Positions 42,196 through 52,254 of a DNA stretch of 64,000 bases are shown here, piece by piece (the first letter of the stretch is position 1; each line of letters starts with the position of its first letter). The notes under the pieces are model-generated. The model made no database searches and was not told the origin of the DNA. It was given only the letters and a program-made list of their open reading frames with translations. The stretch is taken from contig MU004198.1 in the NCBI GenBank assembly GCA_010093605.1, forward strand, positions 1,458,928-1,522,927, given 5' to 3'. The position numbers and the translations under genes are program-made. Source of the DNA: Lophium mytilinum (Eukaryota > Ascomycota > Dothideomycetes > Mytilinidiales > Mytilinidiaceae).

Positions 42196-43053
42196 ATGCC
42201 TGCTCCCGTGCTCCTTTTCTTCGGTGCCGGCCCCAATGTCGGCCTATCGGTGATGAAGAAGTTCCGCGCAGACGGATACAAGATCGCTGCCGTTGCCCGC
42301 AGCGAGAAGCCTGAGATCACAGCCGCCGCAGACAAATTCATCGTTGCGGATTTGACAGCCGATCCGGCGAATGTCACCGCCATATTCAAAGAAGTGCAGG
42401 AAACACTCGGCCGCCCAAGCGTAGTCGTTTACAATGGTTTGTTGCAGTGCTCGCACTCTCTTCTTGCGTGACTATGCTGTAACAGATATGCTAACGCACT
42501 ATCCATAGCGTACGGCGCTACCTTCGCCATGGACGGCAGCGACCCCTTCAAAGGCGTGTCTCCTCAAGACCTCGAGAAAAACCTCAAAATCAATACTGTC
42601 TCCGCCTATGCCGCGGCCGCCGCTTTCGTAGCTCTACCCGCGCCAGCTAACCCTTCTGACCCGAACGTCTTCATCTACACCGGCAACATGCAAGGTGCGC
42701 TACTCGTTGACCAGACTATGACGCTCGGTGTCGGCAAAAACGCGTCCTACTACTTTATCGAGCTCGCGGCAAACACCTACGGCAAAGCTACACCAGCCGG
42801 ATCGAAAGGGTTTTGGTACGTGGCGGATGAACGTACCAAAGAAGGATTTAGTGTCATGTCGCAAATTGATGGAGAGGCGCACGCGGAGTATTATGCGGAG
42901 CTAGCTAGATCGAAAGAGCAGGGACCTTGGAATGCGACCTTTGTGAAGGGGAAAGGGTATGTGGACTTCGAGACCAACAGGGATAGGCCGCTCGCAAGTG
43001 TCGCTGGGTTAATGCAGCAGATTGGAGCAAAGTGGCCGCCGGCTGGTTACTGA
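42196..43053 (+). CDS. Atypical short-chain dehydrogenase/reductase-like protein
   Basis: Two exons, 42196-42436 and 42509-43053, give 261 aa. The N-terminus is a Rossmann fold with the nucleotide-binding motif FFGAGPNVGLSVM (Gly10, Gly12, Gly16), followed by YKIAAVARS, FIVADLTADPANV and VVVYNAYGATFA, which correspond to the SDR beta strands. The second half has KNLKINTVSAYAAAAAFVAL and FIYTGNMQG. The usual catalytic Tyr-x-x-x-Lys is not seen where expected: the region reads VGKNASYYFIELAANTYGKA. It may therefore bind NAD(P) without standard SDR chemistry. I cannot name a substrate. The start at 42196 (ACAATGCC) sits directly before the Rossmann strand, as in the family. Confidence 0.85.
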
Positions 43054-43777
43054 GGTGTGATTGGGCCGGCAGTTGCTATGAGTTCCAAGTATACACTTTC
43101 ACCTTGTTCTGGGCCCTCAGGATACTGTACTGATTGCATTGAAACTAGCTGTGATGCTCCTAATTCTACTATTAAAGCATATAAGTCGCTAATAGCAAGA
43201 AGATTACTTACAGAAGCCTGTAATCAGAAGGTCTGTAAACCAGAATTGAGCTAAATTTGCCGTGCGTCTTTTTGCACTCAGGTTAGGCTCTCTCTTTCTA
43301 ATGACAGTTATTTCCTTGTTTTAACTAGTCTGAAATTGCAATGCCGTGCTGTTTAGCTGTATCTACGCCCTTGCCGCCGCCGATTGCGATTCTCTAGCGG
43401 CCTTTCCAACCCACCATCCAACGTAAGTTCGGTAGAACCCAGTTCGGACTTCTTAAGCTCGGTCGACTTCATAATGAGGCGTATTAAAACGAAGGCCCGG
43501 AAAAGGCTATCTTCATCGTCGATTAAGACCATAGAAGGATAACGAGTAGTGGTACAACATTATTAGACCCCCAAACCAGCTAAATACTAGATTCCAAAGA
43601 CTTAACCTTTTTCATGCGAACAGTTCTCATACACGAAAATTCCACTTGTTTAGCTTCGTGGCTAATTGACTATATCAATTCATTGTGCCCTGAGTACGCA
43701 TTGGCCAGTAACTAGTAATCCACCTCACCCTCGTCGTAGCCGTACTCATCCTCCTCAAAGTGGCTGAATGTGTCTCT
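43054..43777. other. Intergenic, AT-rich
   Basis: No gene seen. The SDR gene and the next gene converge here, so two 3' UTRs are expected. Confidence 0.4.
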
Positions 43778-44827
43778 CTATGCCACTTCTTCTTCATCTA
43801 TCATCTCCTCGTCCTCGTCTTCTTCTTCCTCCTCCTCCTCCATCTCCTCGTCCTCATCTTCTTCTTCCTCCTCCTCCACCTCCAGAGGTACCTCGGGTTG
43901 TGGTCGTCGACTACTCCTCACATTTTGCGGTATACCAGACACCTTCACCCACGCACGCATTTCCTGCTTTTCTCCACTGTCACTCTCGCCTAAGGTCACC
44001 CGGCAGTGCTGCCCACAAGCAGCTTGAATAACACCGAACAGGTTTGTCCTCCCTTCCTCCAATCGCGGTTCGAACCCTTCGCTGATCTTCTCCTTAATGA
44101 CTATCGGTATCCATCCAATGTGCAGAGTTGTGAGGTTCCGTCTCGATTTGACGATGTCGCAAAAGGTGTCAATAACTCGATAAACGTCCTCTGGCCTCTG
44201 ATAAGTTTTTTTTCTTTCACCTTTGCGGGGATACCAAAGCAGTTCTGTGACGTCTAGGTCAATGTAGAGACTGCGCAGCTCGTCGAAGGGCTTCAACATC
44301 ATTATGCACCGATAAAGGCGTCTGGCCACAGACATCTTGAGGCACTGCGCATCGACTTCCTGGCGCTGGACGACTCTACCGGTGCAACGCAGCTCCAGAT
44401 GATGCACCATGCTGCGACAATCGATCGGTACCGCGACAAGGGCGTGATGCGCCATAGAGTGGCGCAGTTTCGAAGCTTCTTCGGGTTGGTCGATGGCGAG
44501 ACAAGTGTTGTCGGTCATCCACACTGACATCAGGTACCTTCGAGCATAATTTTTGACTTCCGAAGGGAGTATGTCGAAAAGGCGTAGTCTACTGGTGGCT
44601 AGATCCCTTAGCCGCACCCCGGATCTTGCTCTTGGATTCTTGATGACGATCTCGAAGACGTAGTATAACACCTCATCCTTGAGCTCATTTGGCAGCTCGC
44701 CAAATCCTGCAACGAGTCCTGATATTGACGTGTCTACCATCACTTGCTCGTCTTTCTTTGTGGACGCGCGCTGTTCTGCGCTTTCAGCGTCGAGCTGTGC
44801 TCTTCCCGAGCGGCGAAACCCAGTCAT
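43778..44827 (-). CDS. F-box-like hypothetical protein with acidic tail
   Basis: One exon, 349 aa. Near residue 40 it has GELPNELKDEVLYYVFEIVI, which resembles an F-box or 2EXR entry helix. The middle contains SMVHHLELRCTGRVV and FDELRSLYIDLDVTELLWYP, similar to the repeat-like strands of fungal F-box proteins. The last 35 residues are almost all Glu and Asp, encoded by CTC/CTT-rich sequence on the plus strand. Family and role are uncertain. The gene lies 375 bp downstream of another single-exon minus-strand gene and could have been part of a local hypothetical-gene pair. Confidence 0.65.
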   Translation of the reverse strand: MTGFRRSGRAQLDAESAEQRASTKKDEQVMVDTSISGLVAGFGELPNELKDEVLYYVFEIVIKNPRARSGVRLRDLATSRLRLFDILPSEVKNYARRYLMSVWMTDNTCLAIDQPEEASKLRHSMAHHALVAVPIDCRSMVHHLELRCTGRVVQRQEVDAQCLKMSVARRLYRCIMMLKPFDELRSLYIDLDVTELLWYPRKGERKKTYQRPEDVYRVIDTFCDIVKSRRNLTTLHIGWIPIVIKEKISEGFEPRLEEGRTNLFGVIQAACGQHCRVTLGESDSGEKQEMRAWVKVSGIPQNVRSSRRPQPEVPLEVEEEEEEDEDEEMEEEEEEEDEDEEMIDEEEVA

Positions 44828-45202
44828 TAGTAGCCGATGTAGGACCTGAAAGCTGTAATTGTGTATACGTTTGTTGTGGTATCGAAAGACGTGCTGGCGG
44901 GTAAGTGACTTTTTACGCGAGGTCTTGTGGCCAAGAGACCTCTACCACGGTTCTCTAGCATCATAATACCTGAAACTGCGTAGCATCTGACCTAATAGCT
45001 CCACCCTCATCAGTATGAAGTATGACTCAAGAATCTCAGGACGAACAATGATACCTACGAATCTTTCTCTCTGCCTTACTGCCCCTATAGTGTCTTACTA
45101 ATGGGGACTCAAGAATAAGTAGCACAATCGCCGGCACTCACCATCCCTTGTCTTCACCTCCCAAGTTTGCCCACCACTCGACCCAGTCTTCTCCGAAACC
45201 CT
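44828..45202. other. Short intergenic region
   Basis: Holds the promoter of the preceding minus-strand gene and the 3' UTR of the next. No gene seen. Confidence 0.4.
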
Positions 45203-46201
45203 CTACGAAGCCGCCTGTCTCAAGAACCCCAACCCAGCCTTCGTCACATACTTCAACTGCTCCACATCTCTCCTCCCATACTTACCCTGGCACAGGCGTA
45301 TCACCAACTCCCTCACCTCATCGCATGCCTTCCACATCCTTCCGATGTCTCCCGTGGCATCTGCCAGCTTCTCCACAGCATCTGAAAGTGGGATGGCTAG
45401 ATCTCGAAGCGTGCTGACCACATGAACGCATCGGGACAGGTCGTAATCGAGTCTTTCTGCTTGTATTCGAATCTTGCGGAGGAGACATGTGAGATGGTCG
45501 CGGAGGTCTAGAACGAGGTCGCAGATGGCGCTGCGTTGGGCGTCGCGGAGGGCAAAGTCGTCAGCCAGGGTTTCGGGAGTGGTTTTGTCATTGTCCTCTT
45601 CGTCACCGTCTTCTTCTTCGTCACCGTCTTCTTCTTCGGACGCATCATCGTCTGCGGGTGGCGTGGTTGGGGGGTTGGATGAACTACCATTTCCCTCAGT
45701 TCCGCTCCACGACCACGTCTTCAGGTACTCCCTGCTAACTCTCACACTCTTGCTATATTCGTCGCATAGTTTTTCCATCGCCTCGTGGAAATTGACCCTC
45801 CTCTTCGTAGCCCCATCTCTAACATGCCTGGACACATAAAGCGCTTCATTCAGCTCCTTCTCTTCGGCATCCTGCTCCTTGTCCATAGCTCTTGCCCTGT
45901 GGCTCTTTATGCAATCTTGCACCCAGCCCACTCCCTGCAACGTGGACTGCGGTGCTCGCTTCTCATACTCCTCATTCCGCAGCCGCGAGAAGATACGCTG
46001 GTACTGGTCCGCAACATTGAGGTGTTCAGCGAACTTCTCTGATGCCGCAGCGCTGTCGGCAGTAGCGCGGAAGGTATCGTATGCTTCGTAGATGCAGTCG
46101 GCGCGGCGGGTTAGGGCGTCGGAGGTCGTGAACTTTTTCAGATTATTGCGGATGGCCTTTACATACTGAGTGGACTCGTCGAAGGAGATGCGGTGAACCA
46201 T
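45203..46201 (-). CDS. Hypothetical helical protein with internal acidic repeat
   Basis: One exon, 332 aa; I do not recognise the family. The protein is predicted by eye to be mostly helical and charged (for example YVKAIRNNLKKFTTSDALTR and NFHEAMEKLCDEYSKSVRVS). Residues of about 175-215 form a low-complexity acidic linker with a repeated DGDEEE unit, caused by an 18-bp DNA repeat (TCGTCACCGTCTTCTTCT). The C-terminal part (ICDLVLDLRDHLTCLLRKIR) again looks helical. No signal peptide or membrane segment. Codon use and length suggest a real gene, but expression evidence would be needed. Confidence 0.6.
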   Translation of the reverse strand: MVHRISFDESTQYVKAIRNNLKKFTTSDALTRRADCIYEAYDTFRATADSAAASEKFAEHLNVADQYQRIFSRLRNEEYEKRAPQSTLQGVGWVQDCIKSHRARAMDKEQDAEEKELNEALYVSRHVRDGATKRRVNFHEAMEKLCDEYSKSVRVSREYLKTWSWSGTEGNGSSSNPPTTPPADDDASEEEDGDEEEDGDEEDNDKTTPETLADDFALRDAQRSAICDLVLDLRDHLTCLLRKIRIQAERLDYDLSRCVHVVSTLRDLAIPLSDAVEKLADATGDIGRMWKACDEVRELVIRLCQGKYGRRDVEQLKYVTKAGLGFLRQAAS

Positions 46202-46655
46202 GATGGATCGGGATGTGAGGTAAGACTGAGCTTCGATTGTGGAACGATTCTAAAGCCTTTCGGGGTGGGCTCGCTATGGGCGGACCTGGTTTGAGCAATA
46301 ATGCGGATTGGGAGACGACGATGCGGGATACTTATGCAGGATTGCGAATTGAGAGAAGATAACGATGATATTCTGAGGTGTTCGTAGAAAGCATAAGATA
46401 CATGATTGCGGAAGAAAGTAGAATAAACCTGAAGTACCTGAAGTCTATCCCGAACTAGAACATTGGCAACTACGAATGACTTACTCTGTTGCTTCCCAAA
46501 AGGCAATCTTCGACACAACGCGCCTGCTTACCACTTCCAACAAGCTGTTAACATGATACCAACATTGTGTAAATATTGCTGTATGCTGTAGCGTTGGTTA
46601 GGAAGCAACACGCCAGGCCTACGATAGTTACGGCCGTAGGAGGCGCGGTTAGGTA
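46202..46655. other. Upstream region of the 45203-46201 gene
   Basis: No gene seen; probable promoter and 5' leader on the minus strand. Confidence 0.4.
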
Positions 46656-46869
46656 CCGTCCTAGGCCACAATTCTGGACACAGGCTCGCTCCAGTTTGCC
46701 CACCTAACACCACTGTTGGGGGTAGCCTGATTGCTGAGCAGGCAATCAGTCAAGAAGCAGTCTAATCTACACTGCTTGAAGCTTGACATCGCCCTTAAGT
46801 CTATACAACCTTGTGGGGCCACCCCAAGCAGTGGCGTACCAGTGTGCCCAGACTTGTGCCCTGTCACTG
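46656..46869 (+). mobile_element. Family A MITE, complete copy with TA target duplication
   Basis: The element is 214 bp. Left end CCGTCCTAGGCCACAATTCT continues GGACACA; right end is TGTGCCCAGACTTGTGCCCT continuing GTCACTG; the two are inverted repeats. TA lies on both sides (46654-46655 and 46870-46871). Inner inverted repeats are CACCACTGTTGGGGGTAGCC and GGCCACCCCAAGCAGTGGCG. It matches the reverse complement of 34550-34766 along its length and has no coding capacity. Confidence 0.85.
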
Positions 46870-46871
46870 TA

Positions 46872-47593
46872 AGGAAGGATTGCTGGTTTCTAGATATTGC
46901 GCAGAGATTCTGGATTGCTGTCAAGGCCATTTTATTTGCTTATGGAAGGCGCAGATGATGAAGCTGCGCTGATCACAAGCATAGGAAGAAAGTGATGACA
47001 TTGATAACCTCTCAGAGGACCATTTCAAGACGTAGCACTGAAATAACGGGAAATTGAATGACTTCGTCAACGCAGAATCGAACGCGTTCCTGGATCTCCA
47101 GCGTATGATGTTCTAGTCGATCTTTCATCTCCCAATACAAAACCACTTAACTTATACCCAAACTCACAGGTACTCTCGACACGATGGAGAGATTGACAGG
47201 AGACGGCTTGGGTTTGGGAGTGGATGTCACAGCCACGTGACTCTGCCCCTTGATGCCCAAGGCTCTCTCGCAACACCACGAAGCTCGGACATTCCTCTGA
47301 CTGCGCCGCAACGACCCCTGGCTACGTTCGCAGATCGTGCCAGGTGGTGGGCAGCATTCCGCCCTCATGTGTCGCCATTGGCAGTGACGCAGAGTGTGGC
47401 GGAGCAAGAGGCACCACCCGCACCATGGCACGCTACTCTCTCGGCCAACGGCGACTCCTCCCGGTCAGCTGTTGTCATTTTCAGCTTGACACCCAGCACC
47501 CTGAACCACTACTTTACAGCAAATCCTCTCCGGTTTGACGACCTGGTAATCCTACACTCAACACCCTTCTTACTTCTTGAAAATCCAAACAAT
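46872..47593. other. Promoter region of the vWA gene
   Basis: No gene is supported; frames here lack domains. The family A element ends about 720 bp before the proposed start codon. Confidence 0.4.
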
Positions 47594-49996
47594 ATGGGAG
47601 TAAGTAGTGCGAGCCCTTTGCTGTAGGATCGAACTACCCCTCCATCGTCGTGCCCCGCAGCAACGTCATTCTCGCAGCTGGGCATCTGCTGATATTGAGA
47701 ACAGCTTGCATCGAAGCTCGCCGCAGCAGGGCCTCCGCCAGGCGCCGCTCCAGGCGGATATCCTCCCCAGGGACAGCAAGGCGGATACGTGAGTAGCAGC
47801 GTCGAGTAGCCCCTTCTCTCGTGCACACTGACACTGCCTGCTAGCCCGGTCAACCGCAATACCAGGCCTACCCAGGTGGGGCTGGCGGCCAACAGGTAAG
47901 CGCGTAAAATCCCTTATTATTCACACCTCCATCATCGCTTGCTTGCATCGTCATCATCCTACTCCCGTGTCCGCGTGGCCCCAAGAGCAAACAACCTCCT
48001 CTCGCCCTCGACTGCGCCCTTGTCCTTGCCTTGACCCGCAACACCCTTATTGCGACACCGACTCAGATGGCCGGCTTCCACCAGAGCTACCAGCCATACT
48101 CCAATCCTCCTCCCCAGGGCCAGAATCCCTATCCCTACTCTCCACAACCTCCATACGGATCTGCTGCAACACCCTATCCGACAATGCCTCCCGCCCACAG
48201 CCAATACAATTCACCCCCACCATATCCGCCATCTTCCTACAGTCGGCCACCTCCCCCGCCCCCACCTGGACAGCAACAATACGCACAACAACCTGGCGGC
48301 TACGGACAGCCTGGCGCATATGGACAACAACCTGGGGCATATGGACAACAGCCTCCAGCATCCCAATACGGCCAGCCATATCCCCCACAACAAGCGGCAT
48401 ACGGACAGGGACAAGCGCCGGGATATTTTGTTCGTCACTTTGCCGAGCGGGTGCTTTAGACTTTGACGTATGGAAGCTAACGTTTGCATTTATAGCCTCC
48501 GCCCGGACAATACCCGCCGCAGCAGCAACAGGGCGGATATCCGCCTCAGGGTCAACCTCCCCATGGCCAAGCTCCCCAAGGGCAACCTCCCCAAGGCCAG
48601 CAATATGGCGCCCCTCCTGCCCAGGCTGGACCCCAAGAAGTAGCGGCATACCGAAGCACTTTGCAGACCACCATCCAGCAAAAGAACTTGCAGTCGTTCT
48701 ACCCCCAGGGAAGCCCTGCGTTGGAGCAAATTGTCCAGCGTGCCTCTACCAAAGTCGGCCAAATGTGCCAGCGCTGGCGCATTCCCAAGGAAGTTGGTAA
48801 TGACATTGTTAGCCTCGGTTTGTTCGACATCTGGCTGTATATCGGTACGTGTCTCTGGTTGGACGATTGGAGCGAAGCTCAATGCAGGGGCCTGATCAAA
48901 CTGACGGCATCTAGATGACAGCGGCTCCATGGCATTCGAGGAGAATGGCGAGCGTATCTCAGATCTCAAGCTCATCATTGAAAGAGTTGCGTACGCCGCT
49001 ACTCTGTTCGACGATGACGGCATCAACATTCGTTTCATGAACTCCAACCCACCCGAGCAGCTCTGCAACCACATTCGAAATGAACAGCAAGTGCAGCAGC
49101 TCATGTCGAACGTGCAGTTCAAAGGTCTAACCCCCATGGGAACCAAGTTGAACGAGAAGGTTATCCAGCCGATCTTGGCGGATGCTAACAGGAATTCCCT
49201 GCAAAAGCCTGTTCTTGTCATCACCGTCACGGACGGACAGCCAGCTGGTGAAGCACAGGGTGCCGTCTTTGAGACTATCAAGCAGGCCTCTGCAGCTCTT
49301 GCACGAACCCGCTACGGCCCTGGCGCTATCAACTTCCAATTTGCTCAAGTTGGAAACGATGCCAAGGCTCGTGAGTTCCTAGGAACTCTTGATTCCGATC
49401 CCGTCGTCGGCAGCTTAGTCGATTGCACATCTAGTAAGCCTTTCCAAACCACGCTTCAGCAATCAGGCTAACGATTCACCCAGACTACGAAAACGAGCAA
49501 GTTGAGATGTCTCGTGCGAATCCACCAGTTGACTTGACACCTGAGCTCTGGGTACGTTGAATCTTGTCTACATCGAACCTAATCACTGATCTTCGAACAG
49601 CTCATCAAACTTCTCATGGGTGCCATCGACCCCTCTTACGATCGCAAAGACGAGCTGACCCAAACACCACCTGTGCCTGGCTACGGCGGCCCTCAAGGCC
49701 AATACGGACAGCCTCCCCAAGGTCAGTATGGTCAACCTCCTCAAGGTCAGTATGGTCAACCTCCTCAAGGCCAATACGGGCAGCCTCCCCAAGGGCAATA
49801 CGGAGCCCCTCCCCCGGGCCAATACGGCCAGCAGCCTCCCCAGGGTCAATACGGGCAGCCTCCTCAAGGTCAATACGGACAGCCTCCTCCAGGCCAGTAC
49901 GGCCAACAGCAGCAGAGGCCTCCGCAGCAGGGTGGTTATCCGGGCCAGTCACCTTACCCTGGTCAGCAGCCTGGCTACCCTCCTGGAAGACACTAG
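47594..49996 (+). CDS. von Willebrand factor A domain protein with QYGQPPQG repeats
   Basis: vWA domains bind protein partners through a bound metal; the role of this fungal protein is unknown. Exons I infer: 47594-47599, 47705-47788, 47845-47895, 48067-48429, 48496-48844, 48915-49433, 49484-49551 and 49601-49996, giving 611 aa. The first coding exon is only 6 nt (Met-Gly), joined to [20 protein letters not shown]. Residues about 30-210 are Pro/Gln/Tyr/Gly-rich and disordered. The vWA domain starts near 275: [20 protein letters not shown] with the metal site D-x-S-x-S at 286-290 region, then [20 protein letters not shown] and [20 protein letters not shown]. The tail has about nine QYGQPPQG-type repeats encoded by 24-bp DNA repeats. 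The exon from 48067 and its weak donor (GTTCGT at 48430) are the least certain parts of the model. Confidence 0.85.
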
Positions 49997-50529
49997 ACGT
50001 CTGCTCAATTCTTGGGAAAGCCAATTCACTTTGTGCTACCTGAAATACTTCCCTTTCACTTGGACTTTTCCTTATATTGTTTTTCAGGATGGGAAGGCTA
50101 ATGGGATTCGATACGAGACTACTCCGGTGGTCATGAAAAAGGCGGCACACAGCTTCTGTGCGCCTCTAGGGAGGGAACCTTAGGTAGTCGATAGCTTCCT
50201 CGGAAATTCTAAAAATTGCTTGATACGGCCCTTCGTGCTCATTTGCGTGATATAGCTTCGAAACAATGCGGCGAGGCCGCTGTGGAGATCGTCAAATTGG
50301 AACGAGCAGCAAATGGATATAGCAGTGTGTTGCGGGATCGCTTCAGAATGCATTTGATCAGGGCAGGCGTTTTGAGCGACTTTCGAAGCCTATCCAAACC
50401 CTAGTCTTAGACGGTGGATCAAATCCTCTTTGTGTAAAGGAGAAGGTATTCCCAATCTAGTCAATCGTTTCATCATTTGCTATTTACACTGCTCTCAGCT
50501 GAGTCTATATTTTATTCCCCCAAGCCCCT
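49997..50529. other. Convergent intergenic region
   Basis: The vWA and MFS genes point at each other here. No gene seen. Confidence 0.4.
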
Positions 50530-52254
50530 CTATACTATCGAATCCAGATCCTTCTCCTTCTCCATCGACCCATCTTTGTCCCCATCTCGCTCCAAATCCT
50601 TCGTAATCTGCCGCTCCAGCCCCGTCTCCCCCGCCCCCTCCTCAATCCTCGGCATATTACTCCTCACCACCGTCGCCCGCGTCTCCTGCAGCAGCTGCTC
50701 CACCTCGCCCGCGTACTTACACCGTTTCCTGATCGCAACCCCATAGCGATAAAACAAAAACGGAAACGGCATGCACACGAGCCCCAAAAATGCCGGGACC
50801 GAACTCGCCCAGTGAATCCCGAGCTTCTCGTACATCTTCCCCGTGAACAGCGGAAACGCCGTCGCGCACAGCGAACGCAGCACCGTCGTCGACGCAATCA
50901 CACTAGCCGCATAGATCGTGTAAGCATCCACCAGGTAGTTCAAGCACAGGAAGACGAGAATCATGCCAAAGCTGAACACCGCCCCCGCGGATATGCTGAC
51001 CATCCAATGGATGCTAGGGGAGTTCGTCCACGCGAACCAAAACAGCCCGATGGGGAACGCGACGCCGCCAACCATGACGGGCGGCAGGCGGGCCTCGGGG
51101 GGCGCGTGGCCGTTGTGCTTGCGGGAGGCGCGCACGTAGCGGGCGTTGTCCCAGAAGGAGTAGACGAGGGCGGACATACTGCCGACGAGGATGCCGATGA
51201 AGGCGAGGGAGCCGATGGAGATGGACCAGCCGCGCTTTTCCTCGTAGACGACGGGGTAGGCGCCGAAGAGGAGGTAGAGGGTGCCGTAGATGACGGAGAG
51301 GTAGATGGACAGGATGATGACGATGGGCTCGTGGAAGAAGAGCACCCAGGGGCGGTAGAGCGCGGTGGCGATCTGTTTTAGGGGAGACATGTGGCGCATG
51401 CGGATCTCGGAGCGGGAGCGGTAGACTTTGCCGGTGAGGTGGGAGAGTTTCTCGGCGCGCTTGCGCAGGAGGTAGACGGAGTAGGTTTCGGGGAGAATGG
51501 GGGTCGAGATTATCCATACGGTGCCCGAGAAGGCGCCCATGAAGCCTTGCACCCAGCGCCAGCCGGCGGCGTCGCCCAAGAAGCCGCCGATGATGGGACC
51601 TAGGACGGGCCCGCAGGAGGGGGCGGCGGCGAAGAAGGTCATGGCGATGCCGCGGCTCTCAGCGTTGAACAGGTCCGCCACAACTGCTCCACAATTGGTG
51701 ATGGGCGCGGCGCCGAAGGCTCCGGCGAGGAATCGGAGGACTAACAGCGTGGCTATGTTCTTGGAGCCTGCGGCGCCGGCATTGAATATTGTGAGGAGAG
51801 TTTGCGAGATGAAGAACATGAGCTGGCGGCCGTAGAGCTCGCTCAGGGGCGCCCATAGTAACGGCCCTATGGCGAAGCCGAGCACGTAGAGCGATATTCC
51901 AAGTGTGGCGACGGTCTGGCTGACGTGGAATTCTGCCATTATCTCTGGGATGGTTGCCGAGTATGCGGAGGAGATGAGGGCGACGGACATGGTGATCATG
52001 GCAGCCAGCATGGTGAGTGACCATTTTTTACGGTTGGAGAAGTTCTGAGCGTCGCGAGGGTCGTCATCTATCCAGGTCACGATGAAGGGCTCTTCTGTTG
52101 TTCCGGCGCCTTCGTAGGGCCACTCGAGGATCTCGGGTGTTATGAGGGCTTGGTCCCATACTAGGCGGAAGTTGGAGACTTTGGTACGGGCTTTCTTTTC
52201 TGTGATCTCTGTTCGACCGCCCTTTTCAGACGGGCTTTGATCTCGGGAGGCCAT
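50530..52254 (-). CDS. MFS multidrug-type transporter (DHA1 family)
   Basis: Proton-driven exporter of drugs, polyamines or similar compounds at the plasma membrane. One exon, 574 aa, with ATG at 52252-52254. The hydrophilic N-terminus (about 80 residues) is followed by twelve hydrophobic segments. Family motifs: ISLYVLGFAIGPLLWAPLSE with LYGR (motif A region), LRFLAGAFGAAPITNCGAVV, ESRGIAMTFFAAAPSCGPVL with GPIIGGF (motif C, antiporter), and LPETY after the sixth helix. The central loop is typical. The second half, from about 50600 to 51600 in the DNA, is very GC-rich. Substrate cannot be predicted. The C-terminus is acidic and charged (KDLERDGDKDGSMEKEKDL). Confidence 0.9.
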   Translation of the reverse strand: MASRDQSPSEKGGRTEITEKKARTKVSNFRLVWDQALITPEILEWPYEGAGTTEEPFIVTWIDDDPRDAQNFSNRKKWSLTMLAAMITMSVALISSAYSATIPEIMAEFHVSQTVATLGISLYVLGFAIGPLLWAPLSELYGRQLMFFISQTLLTIFNAGAAGSKNIATLLVLRFLAGAFGAAPITNCGAVVADLFNAESRGIAMTFFAAAPSCGPVLGPIIGGFLGDAAGWRWVQGFMGAFSGTVWIISTPILPETYSVYLLRKRAEKLSHLTGKVYRSRSEIRMRHMSPLKQIATALYRPWVLFFHEPIVIILSIYLSVIYGTLYLLFGAYPVVYEEKRGWSISIGSLAFIGILVGSMSALVYSFWDNARYVRASRKHNGHAPPEARLPPVMVGGVAFPIGLFWFAWTNSPSIHWMVSISAGAVFSFGMILVFLCLNYLVDAYTIYAASVIASTTVLRSLCATAFPLFTGKMYEKLGIHWASSVPAFLGLVCMPFPFLFYRYGVAIRKRCKYAGEVEQLLQETRATVVRSNMPRIEEGAGETGLERQITKDLERDGDKDGSMEKEKDLDSIV

